From NCBI GenBank assembly GCA_024408745.1, contig JAKSUS010000050.1, positions 1 to 7,838 on the forward strand: a DNA stretch of 7,838 nt. Direction: 5' to 3'. Made by a program: the position numbers and the translations under genes. The notes below the pieces were generated by a model. It saw only the letters and a program-made list of their open reading frames with translations. It did not search any database and was not told where the DNA came from. Every line of letters begins with the position of its first letter. Positions within the stretch are counted from its first letter, which is position 1. Positions 1 to 6,435 of the stretch are shown here, in pieces. This DNA is from Candidatus Gastranaerophilales bacterium. GTDB taxonomy: Bacteria > Cyanobacteriota > Vampirovibrionia > Gastranaerophilales > JAILCC01.

Positions 1-1
1 T

Positions 2-196
2 GAAGGTGCAAGAAATAATAATGTTTTCGGAACATACTTACATGGCGCAATTTTGCCTAAAAATCCTGCATTTTGTGATTATCTTTTAGAAAGAGCAATA
101 CAAAATAAAACAGGTGATAATAATTATGTAATATCTGCTATTGATGATGTTTTTGAGAATTTAACGCATAAAGAGTTAATCAAAATAGCACATTAG
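2..196 (+). CDS. gatD: Class I glutamine amidotransferase, C-terminal fragment (GatD-like; 5' end outside window)
   Basis: The last 64 residues of a gene that starts before the window; the stop is TAG at 194-196. Near the start of the fragment is the block GTYLHGAILPKNP, in which YLHG carries the catalytic His of CobB/CobQ-type class I glutamine amidotransferases. The LPKNP continuation is typical of GatD, the small subunit of the MurT-GatD lipid II isoglutaminyl synthase. GatD hydrolyses glutamine and passes ammonia to MurT, which amidates the D-Glu of the peptidoglycan stem peptide in the cytoplasm. The nucleophile Cys region and the expected murT neighbour would lie upstream, so neither can be checked here. 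The remaining residues form a low-conservation helical tail. A cobyric-acid-synthase-like amidotransferase is the alternative, but those are usually much longer and lack this tail. There is no clear terminator between this stop and the HU promoter. Confidence 0.72.
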   Translation, partial: EGARNNNVFGTYLHGAILPKNPAFCDYLLERAIQNKTGDNNYVISAIDDVFENLTHKELIKIAH

Positions 197-230
197 AGCT
201 TAATATTTCTTTACAAAGTCTGAAAAATGC

Positions 231-258
231 TTGATAAATATCGAAATATAAATATAAT
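231..258 (+). promoter_or_regulatory. Sigma70-type promoter of the HU gene
   Basis: A -35 hexamer TTGATA (231-236) and a perfect -10 TATAAT (253-258) are separated by 16 bp. Transcription would start near 264-266 and give a leader of about 20 nt. The leader carries a strong Shine-Dalgarno sequence, AAAAGGAGA at 272-280, 6 nt before the ATG. This is the clearest promoter in the window and fits a highly expressed nucleoid protein. Confidence 0.75.
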
Positions 259-286
259 AAGATAGTACAGGAAAAGGAGATATTCC

Positions 287-559
287 ATGAACAAAGAAGA
301 ATTAGTAAAAGAGATTGCTAAAAAATCTAAAGTATCTCAAAAATTAGCTGGTGATGTATTGGTAGCTTTATTGGAAACTGTTGAAAAAACTGTTGCAAAA
401 GGCAAAAAAATCACATTAGTAGGTTTTGGTTCATTTGAAGCTCGCAAAAGAGCAGCAAGAACAGGCAGAAATCCTCAAACAGGTGCCACTATTAAAATTG
501 CTGCTAAAAAAGTTCCTGCATTCAGCGCAGGCAAAAAGTTCAAAGAACTTGTAAAATAA
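287..559 (+). CDS. hup: DNA-binding protein HU
   Basis: A 90-residue histone-like protein, the normal length for HU/IHF. It acts as a dimer that bends and compacts DNA without strong sequence preference. The N-terminal helices (about 3-38) form the dimer core. The signature LVGFGSFE follows at 44-51. The basic beta arm includes GRNPQTG at 60-66, with the intercalating Pro at residue 63, and the family motif PAFSAGK is at 77-83. The many Lys and Arg residues along the arm fit DNA contact. The start is fixed by AAAAGGAGA just upstream. The gene stands as a single unit between its own promoter (231-258) and a strong terminator (586-614). The motif run VGFGSFE...GRNP.TG...VPAFSAGK.FKE matches cyanobacterial-type HU as well as many other phyla. 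IHF subunits are less likely because the sequence shows no alpha- or beta-subunit specific features. Confidence 0.96.
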   Translation: MNKEELVKEIAKKSKVSQKLAGDVLVALLETVEKTVAKGKKITLVGFGSFEARKRAARTGRNPQTGATIKIAAKKVPAFSAGKKFKELVK

Positions 560-585
560 TAACAGATTTTGTGTTTATTACTATG

Positions 586-614
586 CCGTCTTTCTCTTTA
601 AGACGGTTTTTTTT
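586..614 (+). terminator. Intrinsic terminator of the HU gene
   Basis: A perfect 7-bp stem, CCGTCTT (586-592) and AAGACGG (600-606), closes a 7-nt loop and is followed directly by eight T residues (607-614). It lies 26 nt after the HU stop codon. Because it sits upstream of 682, it argues against starting the following small gene as early as 571. Confidence 0.92.
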
Positions 615-681
615 ATATAATTTAGCAAATTATATTTTTATGTATTTTAATAAAAATAGTATTATTCATAAGAGTCTGATA

Positions 682-1050
682 ATGAAAATAAATTCAATTT
701 CCAATCAAAATTTCGGTCAAATATATATTGAACCTAATATGCGGCGTGATTTAGGCGAAGAAGCAAAAACATTTTGTGAAATGCGTGGCGGCGATGCTAC
801 AAAAAAATTTAATGAAATTACTGATAACGCAAATGCTTTTCAATATTCCGATATTTATCTTAAAGATAGTGGTGAGATATATGTTTACGATAAAATCAGA
901 GATAAAAAAATACCAATACACAGTTGGTGTTTGTTAGATTCATATATGATTTGCATTCAGGTTGCAGGTGCAATAGAAAATACAATAAAAAGTCATAATG
1001 CAAGTTCTATGAGGACAGGAAGAAACAGAACTCCGAGAAGAATATATTAA
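682..1050 (+). CDS. Small hypothetical protein with N-terminal INSI..QNF block (122 aa)
   Basis: I do not recognise a characterised family. I place the start at ATG 682, preceded by AAGAG (670-674) at 7-nt spacing. The frame is open upstream to a GTG at 571, but that extension would run through the HU terminator hairpin and adds a Phe/Tyr-rich stretch. The protein begins MKINSISNQNFGQIY. The INSI..QNF part recurs at the start of the interrupted small gene at 4751, although the rest of the two proteins is not similar. The body is mixed and hydrophilic, with three Cys (32, 83, 91), a YLKDSGEIYVYDK stretch near 59-71 that looks like a beta hairpin, and a basic C-terminus ending RTGRNRTPRRIY. There is no signal peptide and no convincing transmembrane helix. 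The stop at 1048-1050 directly abuts the stop of the convergent lpd gene. It is probably a real lineage-specific gene; its function is unknown. Confidence 0.7.
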   Translation: MKINSISNQNFGQIYIEPNMRRDLGEEAKTFCEMRGGDATKKFNEITDNANAFQYSDIYLKDSGEIYVYDKIRDKKIPIHSWCLLDSYMICIQVAGAIENTIKSHNASSMRTGRNRTPRRIY

Positions 1051-2415
1051 TTAATGTTTTTGTGGAACATAAATTGCTTTATTTTCTAAATTTAAAATTG
1101 CTTCATTTATTGCTTCCGAAGTTGTCGGATGTGCAAAAACAATATCGTTTAATTTATCAATATCTGTGCCTAAATTTATAGCATTAGTAAGTTGCTGCAA
1201 TAAGCTTGAGGCTTCGTTAGCAACTATTGATGCGCCTACAATTTTATTATCGATACTTAGTATTTTTACTAATCCGTCAAATTCACCGTCAATAAATGCT
1301 TTTGCACTAATGGTTAAAGGAAGTTTACTTGATTTATATTCAATATTTTCTTTTTGTAAATCTTGTTCAGTAAATCCGACCGTTGCTAATTCAGGTTTTC
1401 CGTAAATAATGGCGGGGATATTTTTATAATTAATTTCAATTTTTTTATTTAAAAACAAATGTTCAACAAGTTTTTTACTTTGTGCCGCAGCAGTATGTGC
1501 AAGCATTTGTTTGCCTGTAATATCGCCAACCGCATAAATATTATCAATATTGGTTTTAAAGTTTTCATCAACCTTTATAAAGCCTTTTTCCGTTTTTATG
1601 TTACTTTCTTCTAAGCCCCAATTATTCGGAGTTCTCCCGACTGCAACAAGAATTTTATCAAATTCAAATTCTTTTCCGTTAGATAATTTTGCAACATTGT
1701 TTTCAAATTTTTCAATGCTTGTTGAAGTATAAAATTCTATTCTTTGTTTTCTGAAAATTCTTGCTAAAGCGGTTGAAACACATTCATCCATAGCAGGTGC
1801 AAGTTTATCCGCTAATTCAACAATGCAAACTTTTTTCCCTAAAGAATTTAAAATTCTTCCCCATTCCGTTCCTATTGCGCCTGAACCTATGATTAAAGTT
1901 CTTTCGGGTAATTCTGTTAATGTAAGGATAGTATCTGATGTTAAAATATATTCTTCCGGTAAATTCGGTAACATTCTCGGAGATGAACCCGTTGCAATAA
2001 CTAAATTTCTATAATTGATTTCAACTTGTTCGCTTTCTTGTGTAACAGTTAATTTATTGTTTTTATCAAGTTTTGCTATCCCTTGTAATATAACAATCCC
2101 GTTATCTTTCATGTTTTTTTCTAAGGATGCTCTGATTTTATCAACGGTTTGTGTTCTTAATTCAAGCATTTTTGAAAAATCATAAGAAGGATTGTTTAAA
2201 TTAATTCCAAATTTCTCGGTATTTAAAATGTCTGCATAAATTGGTGAATAATGAAGCATTGATTTAGACGGTATGCATCCTCTGTTTAAGCATACTCCGC
2301 CTAAAAATCCTAACTCAATAACTGCAACTTTTTTACCTAATTGGGCTGCTCTTATTGCACCTGTAAAACCTGCAGGTCCCGAACCTATAAAAACAATATC
2401 AAATTCTATTACCAT
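1051..2415 (-). CDS. lpdA: Dihydrolipoamide dehydrogenase (E3)
   Basis: A 454-residue FAD-dependent pyridine nucleotide-disulfide oxidoreductase of normal length. It reoxidises dihydrolipoyl groups with NAD+ as the shared E3 subunit of 2-oxoacid dehydrogenase complexes or the glycine cleavage system, in the cytosol. The FAD Rossmann motif GSGPAG is at 11-16. The redox-active disulfide is C42/C47 within GGVCLNRGCIPSK. The NAD-binding motif GSGAIG is at 177-182, and the second FAD contact is in IYAVGD. The C-terminal dimer domain carries the catalytic His429-Glu434 pair in HPTTSE, which separates Lpd from glutathione reductase. Mercuric reductase is unlikely because the C-terminal Cys pair is absent. 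ATG 2415 is preceded on its strand by AAGAGAG, 8 nt away. No E1, E2 or gcv gene is nearby, so the partner complex cannot be read from context. The gene is divergent from the diguanylate cyclase gene and convergent with the small gene at 682. Confidence 0.93.
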   Translation of the reverse strand: MVIEFDIVFIGSGPAGFTGAIRAAQLGKKVAVIELGFLGGVCLNRGCIPSKSMLHYSPIYADILNTEKFGINLNNPSYDFSKMLELRTQTVDKIRASLEKNMKDNGIVILQGIAKLDKNNKLTVTQESEQVEINYRNLVIATGSSPRMLPNLPEEYILTSDTILTLTELPERTLIIGSGAIGTEWGRILNSLGKKVCIVELADKLAPAMDECVSTALARIFRKQRIEFYTSTSIEKFENNVAKLSNGKEFEFDKILVAVGRTPNNWGLEESNIKTEKGFIKVDENFKTNIDNIYAVGDITGKQMLAHTAAAQSKKLVEHLFLNKKIEINYKNIPAIIYGKPELATVGFTEQDLQKENIEYKSSKLPLTISAKAFIDGEFDGLVKILSIDNKIVGASIVANEASSLLQQLTNAINLGTDIDKLNDIVFAHPTTSEAINEAILNLENKAIYVPQKH

Positions 2416-2464
2416 AATTTTAACTCTCTTATTACATATAAAATTATATAATAAAAAAATTACA

Positions 2465-2493
2465 TCTGCTTATGATTAATATATATAAGCAGA
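2465..2493. promoter_or_regulatory. Perfect 9-bp inverted repeat in the divergent intergenic region, possible operator
   Basis: TCTGCTTAT (2465-2473) and its exact reverse complement ATAAGCAGA (2485-2493) are separated by 11 bp of A/T-rich DNA. The half-site centres are 20 bp apart, about two helical turns, which suits a dimeric regulator bound to one DNA face. It lies 50 bp upstream of lpd and 97 bp upstream of the diguanylate cyclase gene. Neither flank carries an immediate T tract, so an intrinsic terminator is unlikely. Which gene it would control, and by which regulator, cannot be told from the sequence. Confidence 0.45.
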
Positions 2494-2528
2494 ATTTAGT
2501 CCAATATGTTATGAACTATAATAACTCG

Positions 2529-2557
2529 TTGAAAATTCATAAAAAATAAGTTAAAAT
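2529..2557 (+). promoter_or_regulatory. Sigma70-type promoter of the diguanylate cyclase operon
   Basis: TTGAAA (2529-2534) and TAAAAT (2552-2557) are separated by 17 bp, with predicted initiation near 2564 and a 26-nt leader. The leader holds AAGGA (2573-2577), 12 nt before ATG 2590, which is slightly long spacing. A TATAAT at 2517-2522 further upstream is an alternative -10 but has only a poor -35 partner. It should drive the cyclase and the overlapping SH3-like gene. Confidence 0.55.
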
Positions 2558-2589
2558 CTTCTTATATGCTATAAGGATATTCATAAAAG

Positions 2590-4029
2590 ATGCAAAAATT
2601 ATCGGAATTAGATTTTATATGGGAAGTGAGTCAGATTTTATCTTGTAGTGTTTCATCCGCTGAAATTTTTGCAGGACTTCAATCTCTTTTAAAAGAAAAT
2701 TTGAATATAAATAATATAAATATAATATGTTTTGATTTTCAGCAGAATTCTTTTTGTAATTTTTTGGATAACCAAGAACCTTTTACAAAAAATGAACTCA
2801 ATCATTTTCAAAATATTTTCAAACAGCTTAATTCAACAATAAGATTGAATTTTATTTTAAATGATGAATTTTTTGTAATAGAAGATGATTTTAATTTGGA
2901 TTCAAAAATTAATTTTAAAAGAGGGAAAAATATTTTTTATATTCCTTTAATCAGAGATTATAAATGTATCGGTTTTATGGAGTTAAATAAGAAATCAACT
3001 AATGAAGATTATTTAACAAATGATTTTATAAAAGCTTTGTTTATTGTTGCTTCTCAAATTTCAAATGTCGTTACGAATAAACAACTAAATTTAAAAATTT
3101 CAAAAATTGCAGATTTTTATAAAGCGCAAAAAAATATTGCAAAAATTTTAGAAACTCAATATGAGTATTCATTTTTAATTCCCGTAATCGGTGATATTTT
3201 AGATAATTTTGCAAAAAATTATTTCACTTATATTTTTATGAAAAACGAGAATGGAAAATTTGAACTGGCTTGGCCTCTAAGATATGACAAAAAACGCCTT
3301 AATCCGATATTAGATAGCATTTCAGGCAAGAATAAAATAATTTTGAGTGATGATAAAACTCAGGTTTTATTCCCCGTATTTTTTGAAAACGTTATGCAGG
3401 GGGCAATAATTATTGACGGAAAGACAAAACAAATTTCGCAGGATGATATTGATTTTCTTGCACAATTATCAATGCAAACCGCAACGACTTTAGATAAAGC
3501 AGGAGTTTATGCGGAAATTGAAAAATTTGCAACGCAAGATGCCTTGACGGGTTTAAATAACAGGCGTTCTCTTGATTTAAGAATTAATCAGGAAGTTGCA
3601 GTTGCAAAAAGAAAAAATCTTCCGTTATGTGTAATGATGTTAGATGTTGATTTCTTCAAAAAAGCAAACGATACTTACGGACACTATGTTGGTGATGTTG
3701 TGTTGAAGCATTTTGCCGAGATCATTAATGATGAAGTCAGAGAGTACGATTTTCCTGCAAGATACGGTGGTGAAGAATTTTTCATTATTCTTCCTTCTAC
3801 CACTATTGATGAGGCTAAAAAAGTCGCTGACAGACTTAGAGAAAGAATTGAAAAAGAAGAGTTTGATATTTCAAAATTTAATAATACGGTTAAAACTTTG
3901 CATATAACAACGAGTATCGGTTTAACTTCATTAGAAAACGATATTGACGTAAAAAAACTTTATGTTAATGTAGATAAAGCACTGTATGAAGCAAAGCAAA
4001 CAGGCAGAAACAGGGTGATAGTAAAATGA
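2590..4029 (+). CDS. Diguanylate cyclase with two GAF-like domains and an I-site
   Basis: A 479-residue soluble enzyme predicted to make cyclic di-GMP from two GTP in the cytoplasm; no membrane segment or signal peptide is visible. Residues about 16-160 and 176-302 have the alternating strand/helix pattern of GAF domains (for example FYIPLIRDYKCIGFMEL and VLFPVFFENVMQGAIII), each ending in a long helix. The second helix leads into the GGDEF domain (about 313-479). That domain begins DALTGLNNRR (317-326). All residues known from PleD are present: metal-binding D352 in LDVDFF, N360, D369, and the active-site GGEEF at 393-397. The inhibitory-site motif RxxD is R384-D387, exactly five residues before GGEEF, so product feedback inhibition is expected. 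The GAF ligand is unknown, and there is no obvious chromophore Cys motif. The stop TGA overlaps the next gene's ATG (ATGA at 4026-4029), indicating translational coupling to the secreted SH3-like protein. Confidence 0.93.
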   Translation: MQKLSELDFIWEVSQILSCSVSSAEIFAGLQSLLKENLNINNINIICFDFQQNSFCNFLDNQEPFTKNELNHFQNIFKQLNSTIRLNFILNDEFFVIEDDFNLDSKINFKRGKNIFYIPLIRDYKCIGFMELNKKSTNEDYLTNDFIKALFIVASQISNVVTNKQLNLKISKIADFYKAQKNIAKILETQYEYSFLIPVIGDILDNFAKNYFTYIFMKNENGKFELAWPLRYDKKRLNPILDSISGKNKIILSDDKTQVLFPVFFENVMQGAIIIDGKTKQISQDDIDFLAQLSMQTATTLDKAGVYAEIEKFATQDALTGLNNRRSLDLRINQEVAVAKRKNLPLCVMMLDVDFFKKANDTYGHYVGDVVLKHFAEIINDEVREYDFPARYGGEEFFIILPSTTIDEAKKVADRLRERIEKEEFDISKFNNTVKTLHITTSIGLTSLENDIDVKKLYVNVDKALYEAKQTGRNRVIVK

Positions 4030-4682
4030 AAAAATTAATTTTAAGTATAATTTTTGTATTTTGTATGGCACTTCCGACATTTGCGGTCGATTTTATGCCA
4101 AAATACAGCGATCAGATAAAAGATTACGGTATCGGGTTATATTTTGGTGATGGTCAAATAACTGTTTATGAAGAACCTAATGATAAATCAAATGTAGTTG
4201 CTGATGTAAAGTGGGACGCTGACAGAGTTTATATTGAAGATAAAACCTATGACCCGAGATATGTTTTTGGTGTATTTTTGCCTAAAAGTGCTTTAGCAGG
4301 TTTCATTGCTCTTGATGAAGGCGACGGCGAATATACAAAAATAATTTATGATAATTCAAGAGGTTTATCAGGTTGGATAAAAAATGGTGAAAATAATAAG
4401 CCATATTATTGGCGACAATTATTTTATAAATTCGGTAAAACAAAAGGCATTTATCTCTTTGCAAATATTCCGAAAGACAGTAAAATATTGAAACTTTCAC
4501 CTGATGACGAGGCGGATACAAGTTATACTTTTGTCTATCCAAAATTCATAAAATTACAACTTATAAAAGGTAACTGGGCGTTAGTTAAAGTTCTTGATTA
4601 TGATAATGAAGAAAAAGTCGGTTGGTACAAGTGGAGAAATCCTGACGGAACTTTAAATTTATTCCCGAATTTCAGAGGATAA
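4026..4682 (+). CDS. Secreted SH3-like domain protein, hypothetical
   Basis: A 218-residue protein with a clear signal peptide: the KK start, a hydrophobic core LILSIIFVFCMAL and a probable type I cleavage after TFA (residue 20). The single Cys at 13 lies inside the hydrophobic core and its context does not fit a lipobox, so this is not a lipoprotein. The mature part has two segments that look like bacterial SH3-type beta barrels. One is about 42-64 (ITVYEEPNDKSNVVADV). The other is about 165-210, where NWALVKV is followed by VGWYKWRNPDGTL, the Trp-rich strand pairing usual for these folds. Such domains often bind cell-wall peptides or act as adaptors. No enzymatic motif is seen. The ATG overlaps the stop of the diguanylate cyclase, so co-expression is very likely and a role in an envelope process under c-di-GMP control is a reasonable guess. 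Family assignment by SH3-like pattern is moderate; the function is not known. Confidence 0.82.
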   Translation: MKKLILSIIFVFCMALPTFAVDFMPKYSDQIKDYGIGLYFGDGQITVYEEPNDKSNVVADVKWDADRVYIEDKTYDPRYVFGVFLPKSALAGFIALDEGDGEYTKIIYDNSRGLSGWIKNGENNKPYYWRQLFYKFGKTKGIYLFANIPKDSKILKLSPDDEADTSYTFVYPKFIKLQLIKGNWALVKVLDYDNEEKVGWYKWRNPDGTLNLFPNFRG

Positions 4683-4750
4683 ATTAATTAGCAAATAAAA
4701 TTTTTATACTTTTTATAGTAAACAGTAAGAAAGTAAAGAGGTAATTTTTT

Positions 4751-5098
4751 ATGCAAATAAATAAAATTAATTCAATACAAAATTTTAAAGACATAACGCA
4801 ATATCAAGGAAAAACGGAAAACAAAAAACCAAATTATTTATGAGTAAAAGGTACATATAACTGTGATCCGTTTGCTGATGAAACAAAAAAAGAAATAGAA
4901 GCTGCAATTAAGGCAAAAGCTGATGTCAGATATTGGGACGGTATTAACCCTAAAACACATCAGCGTTGCGGTGGTGTAGAAGAAATTGTTGTAAAACAAC
5001 AAGAACCGTTAAAATTAACAAAAGATGAATATCGTAAAATGGTAGAAGAAGGCAGTATTGATAGTGAAATTTTATCACGTGCTTTACATTCGATTTAA
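4751..5098 (+). pseudogene. Small INSI.QNF-type hypothetical gene interrupted by in-frame TGA
   Basis: The frame runs from ATG 4751 to TAA 5096-5098 (115 sense positions) except for one TGA at codon 31 (4841-4843). The start is well supported: AAAGAGGT at 4735-4742 lies 8 nt upstream. The N-terminus MQINKINSIQNFKDI shares INSI.QNF with the small protein at 682. After the TGA the frame continues for 84 residues, with ordinary composition for this genome and an acidic/lysine-rich helical segment (DETKKEIEAAIKAKAD). A C-terminal part around LTKDEYRKMVEEG also looks helical. No ATG, GTG or TTG lies close behind the TGA to restart translation; the first ATG in frame is near 5039. The simplest reading is a recent TGG-to-TGA change giving a 30-residue truncated product. 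Readthrough or a sequencing error cannot be excluded. TGA as a general Trp codon is unlikely, because every Trp in the other genes is TGG. The family is not recognised. Confidence 0.66.
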
Positions 5099-5115
5099 TA
5101 AACAATTATATTTTA

Positions 5116-6399
5116 TTAAAAGAATTTTATTAATAGATAAACTGTTGAAATCATTAATGCAACAGTTGTTATAACTGCACCATACTTCATAAATTGCATA
5201 AATGTAATTTTATGACCTTCTGCTGCGGATTTTTCCGAAACTATAACGTTTGCGGCAGCACCGACAATAGTAAAGTTACCGCCTAAGCAAGCACCTAATG
5301 ATAAAGCCCACCAAAGTGGCGCTAAATTCATGCTTTCACCTAATTCTGAAATTAAAGGTGCCATTGTTGCGGTATAAGGAATGTTATCAACAACACCTGA
5401 AATTATTCCAGAACCCCATAAAATGAACATTGATGCAATTTTTGTATCGCCACCGGTTGCTTCAATGAGTTTATTTGCAAGCAAGTGTATTCCGCCTGTT
5501 GCTTCAATACCACCGATAATTATAAACAAACCTGAGAAAAATATAATCGTATTCCATTCAACATTTAATAAAACTTCTTTCGGCTTTTCAAAAAGGAGCA
5601 TGAAACTTGCGCCTGCCATTGCTGAAACGTAAGCAGCCAAACCTGTTTTATCATGTAAAACAAAACCTGTGATAACAAGTGCCAAAACAATTAATGACCG
5701 TATCATTAAATTTTTATTTTTAATTGTTTTGGTGTTATCTATTTCCATAACTTTATTTATGTTTTCAGGTTTTGTTTTGATTTCTTTTCTGAACCAAAAT
5801 CCCAAAATGCCGACTACAACAACCATAATAGTTGCAATAGCGGGTGTAAGATTTATAACAAAATCCATGAATGATAAACCTGCTTTACTTCCGATAATGA
5901 TATTTGGAGGGTCGCCTATAAGAGTAGATGTTCCACCGATATTTGAAGCTAAAACTTCACTTATCAAGAAGGGAACAGGTGATATTTCAAATTGTTTTGC
6001 AATAACAAAAGTCAACGGCATTACTAAAATTACGGTTGTAACATTATCTAAAAATGCTGAAACTACTGCCGTAAATACGGCTAACATTACTAAAACCAAA
6101 ATAGGTTTACCTTTTGTAAGTTTTACCATTTCAATTGCAAGCCAGTCATACATTCCGCTTTTTGCAGAAATATGAACAATAATCATCATACTTACGAGCA
6201 AAAATAAAACGTTGAAATCAATGTATTTAAAAGCCTCGGTTGAACCGACAAGTCCCAGTAATAGCGTCAAAGACGCACCTATAATTGCAATTGTCATTTT
6301 GGGAATTTTTTCTAAGGCTATGAAAATATATGCAATACCCAAAATCGCAAATGCTATATACATCGAATTTTGCTGAACAAAATTTTGAATAAAATCCAT
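5116..6399 (-). CDS. ArsB/NhaD-type ion transporter (ion transporter superfamily)
   Basis: A 427-residue inner-membrane protein with about ten or eleven hydrophobic segments. It has the internal duplication typical of the ion transporter superfamily that includes ArsB, NhaD and YbiR. In the first half, AFLDNVTT (115-122) is followed by SNIGGTSTLIGDPPN (152-166). In the second half, DNIPYT (338-343) is followed by GGNFTIVGAAAN (373-384). These paired re-entrant Asn/Gly/Thr motifs normally line the substrate site. The transported ion cannot be fixed from the sequence: Na+/H+ antiport, arsenite or organic anion transport are all possible. No arsR, arsC or other metal-resistance gene is adjacent, which weakens an arsenic role. 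ATG 6399 is preceded on its strand by AAGAAGGA at 7-nt spacing, and a promoter is visible upstream (6436-6464). It is the last gene on this strand before convergent transcription from the interrupted gene ending at 5098. Confidence 0.88.
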   Translation of the reverse strand: MDFIQNFVQQNSMYIAFAILGIAYIFIALEKIPKMTIAIIGASLTLLLGLVGSTEAFKYIDFNVLFLLVSMMIIVHISAKSGMYDWLAIEMVKLTKGKPILVLVMLAVFTAVVSAFLDNVTTVILVMPLTFVIAKQFEISPVPFLISEVLASNIGGTSTLIGDPPNIIIGSKAGLSFMDFVINLTPAIATIMVVVVGILGFWFRKEIKTKPENINKVMEIDNTKTIKNKNLMIRSLIVLALVITGFVLHDKTGLAAYVSAMAGASFMLLFEKPKEVLLNVEWNTIIFFSGLFIIIGGIEATGGIHLLANKLIEATGGDTKIASMFILWGSGIISGVVDNIPYTATMAPLISELGESMNLAPLWWALSLGACLGGNFTIVGAAANVIVSEKSAAEGHKITFMQFMKYGAVITTVALMISTVYLLIKFF

Positions 6400-6435
6400 T
6401 TCTCTTTCCTTCTTACAATCTGCTTCATTACATTT

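Noticed and set aside
1166..2479. Four plus-strand open frames opposite lpd
   Set aside because: They are antisense shadows of a well-supported dehydrogenase gene, with no motif or start signal of their own.
2517..2522. TATAAT as the main -10 of the cyclase promoter
   Set aside because: Only a poor -35 partner (TTTAGT) lies at suitable spacing, while TTGAAA-N17-TAAAAT downstream is better and closer to the gene. It remains a possible second promoter.
4026..4085. Lipoprotein signal in the SH3-like protein because of Cys13
   Set aside because: The residues before the Cys (IFVF) do not fit a lipobox and the Cys sits within the hydrophobic core. The TFA site at residue 20 is a better cleavage point.
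4303..4542. Minus-strand 79-codon open frame inside the SH3-like gene
   Set aside because: It is antisense to a gene with signal peptide and operon support, and has no recognisable domain.
4026..4843. TGA read as tryptophan throughout this genome
   Set aside because: All Trp codons in the intact genes are TGG, and the cyclase ends in a TGA that overlaps the next start in the classic ATGA form. A recoded genome would be expected to use TGA often inside genes.
4841..4900. Selenocysteine insertion at the in-frame TGA
   Set aside because: I found no stable hairpin directly after the TGA, no redox motif around it, and no selenoprotein family match. A Trp-to-stop change is simpler.
5099..5115. 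Bidirectional terminator between the convergent genes ending at 5098 and 5116
   Set aside because: The stretch is only A/T-rich DNA with no stem of useful length or GC content.
5381..6175. Plus-strand open frames opposite the transporter gene (5381-5632 and 5669-6175)
   Set aside because: They lie entirely antisense to a gene with strong family motifs, have no convincing ribosome sites, and have translations that look like reverse-frame products of membrane-protein codons.
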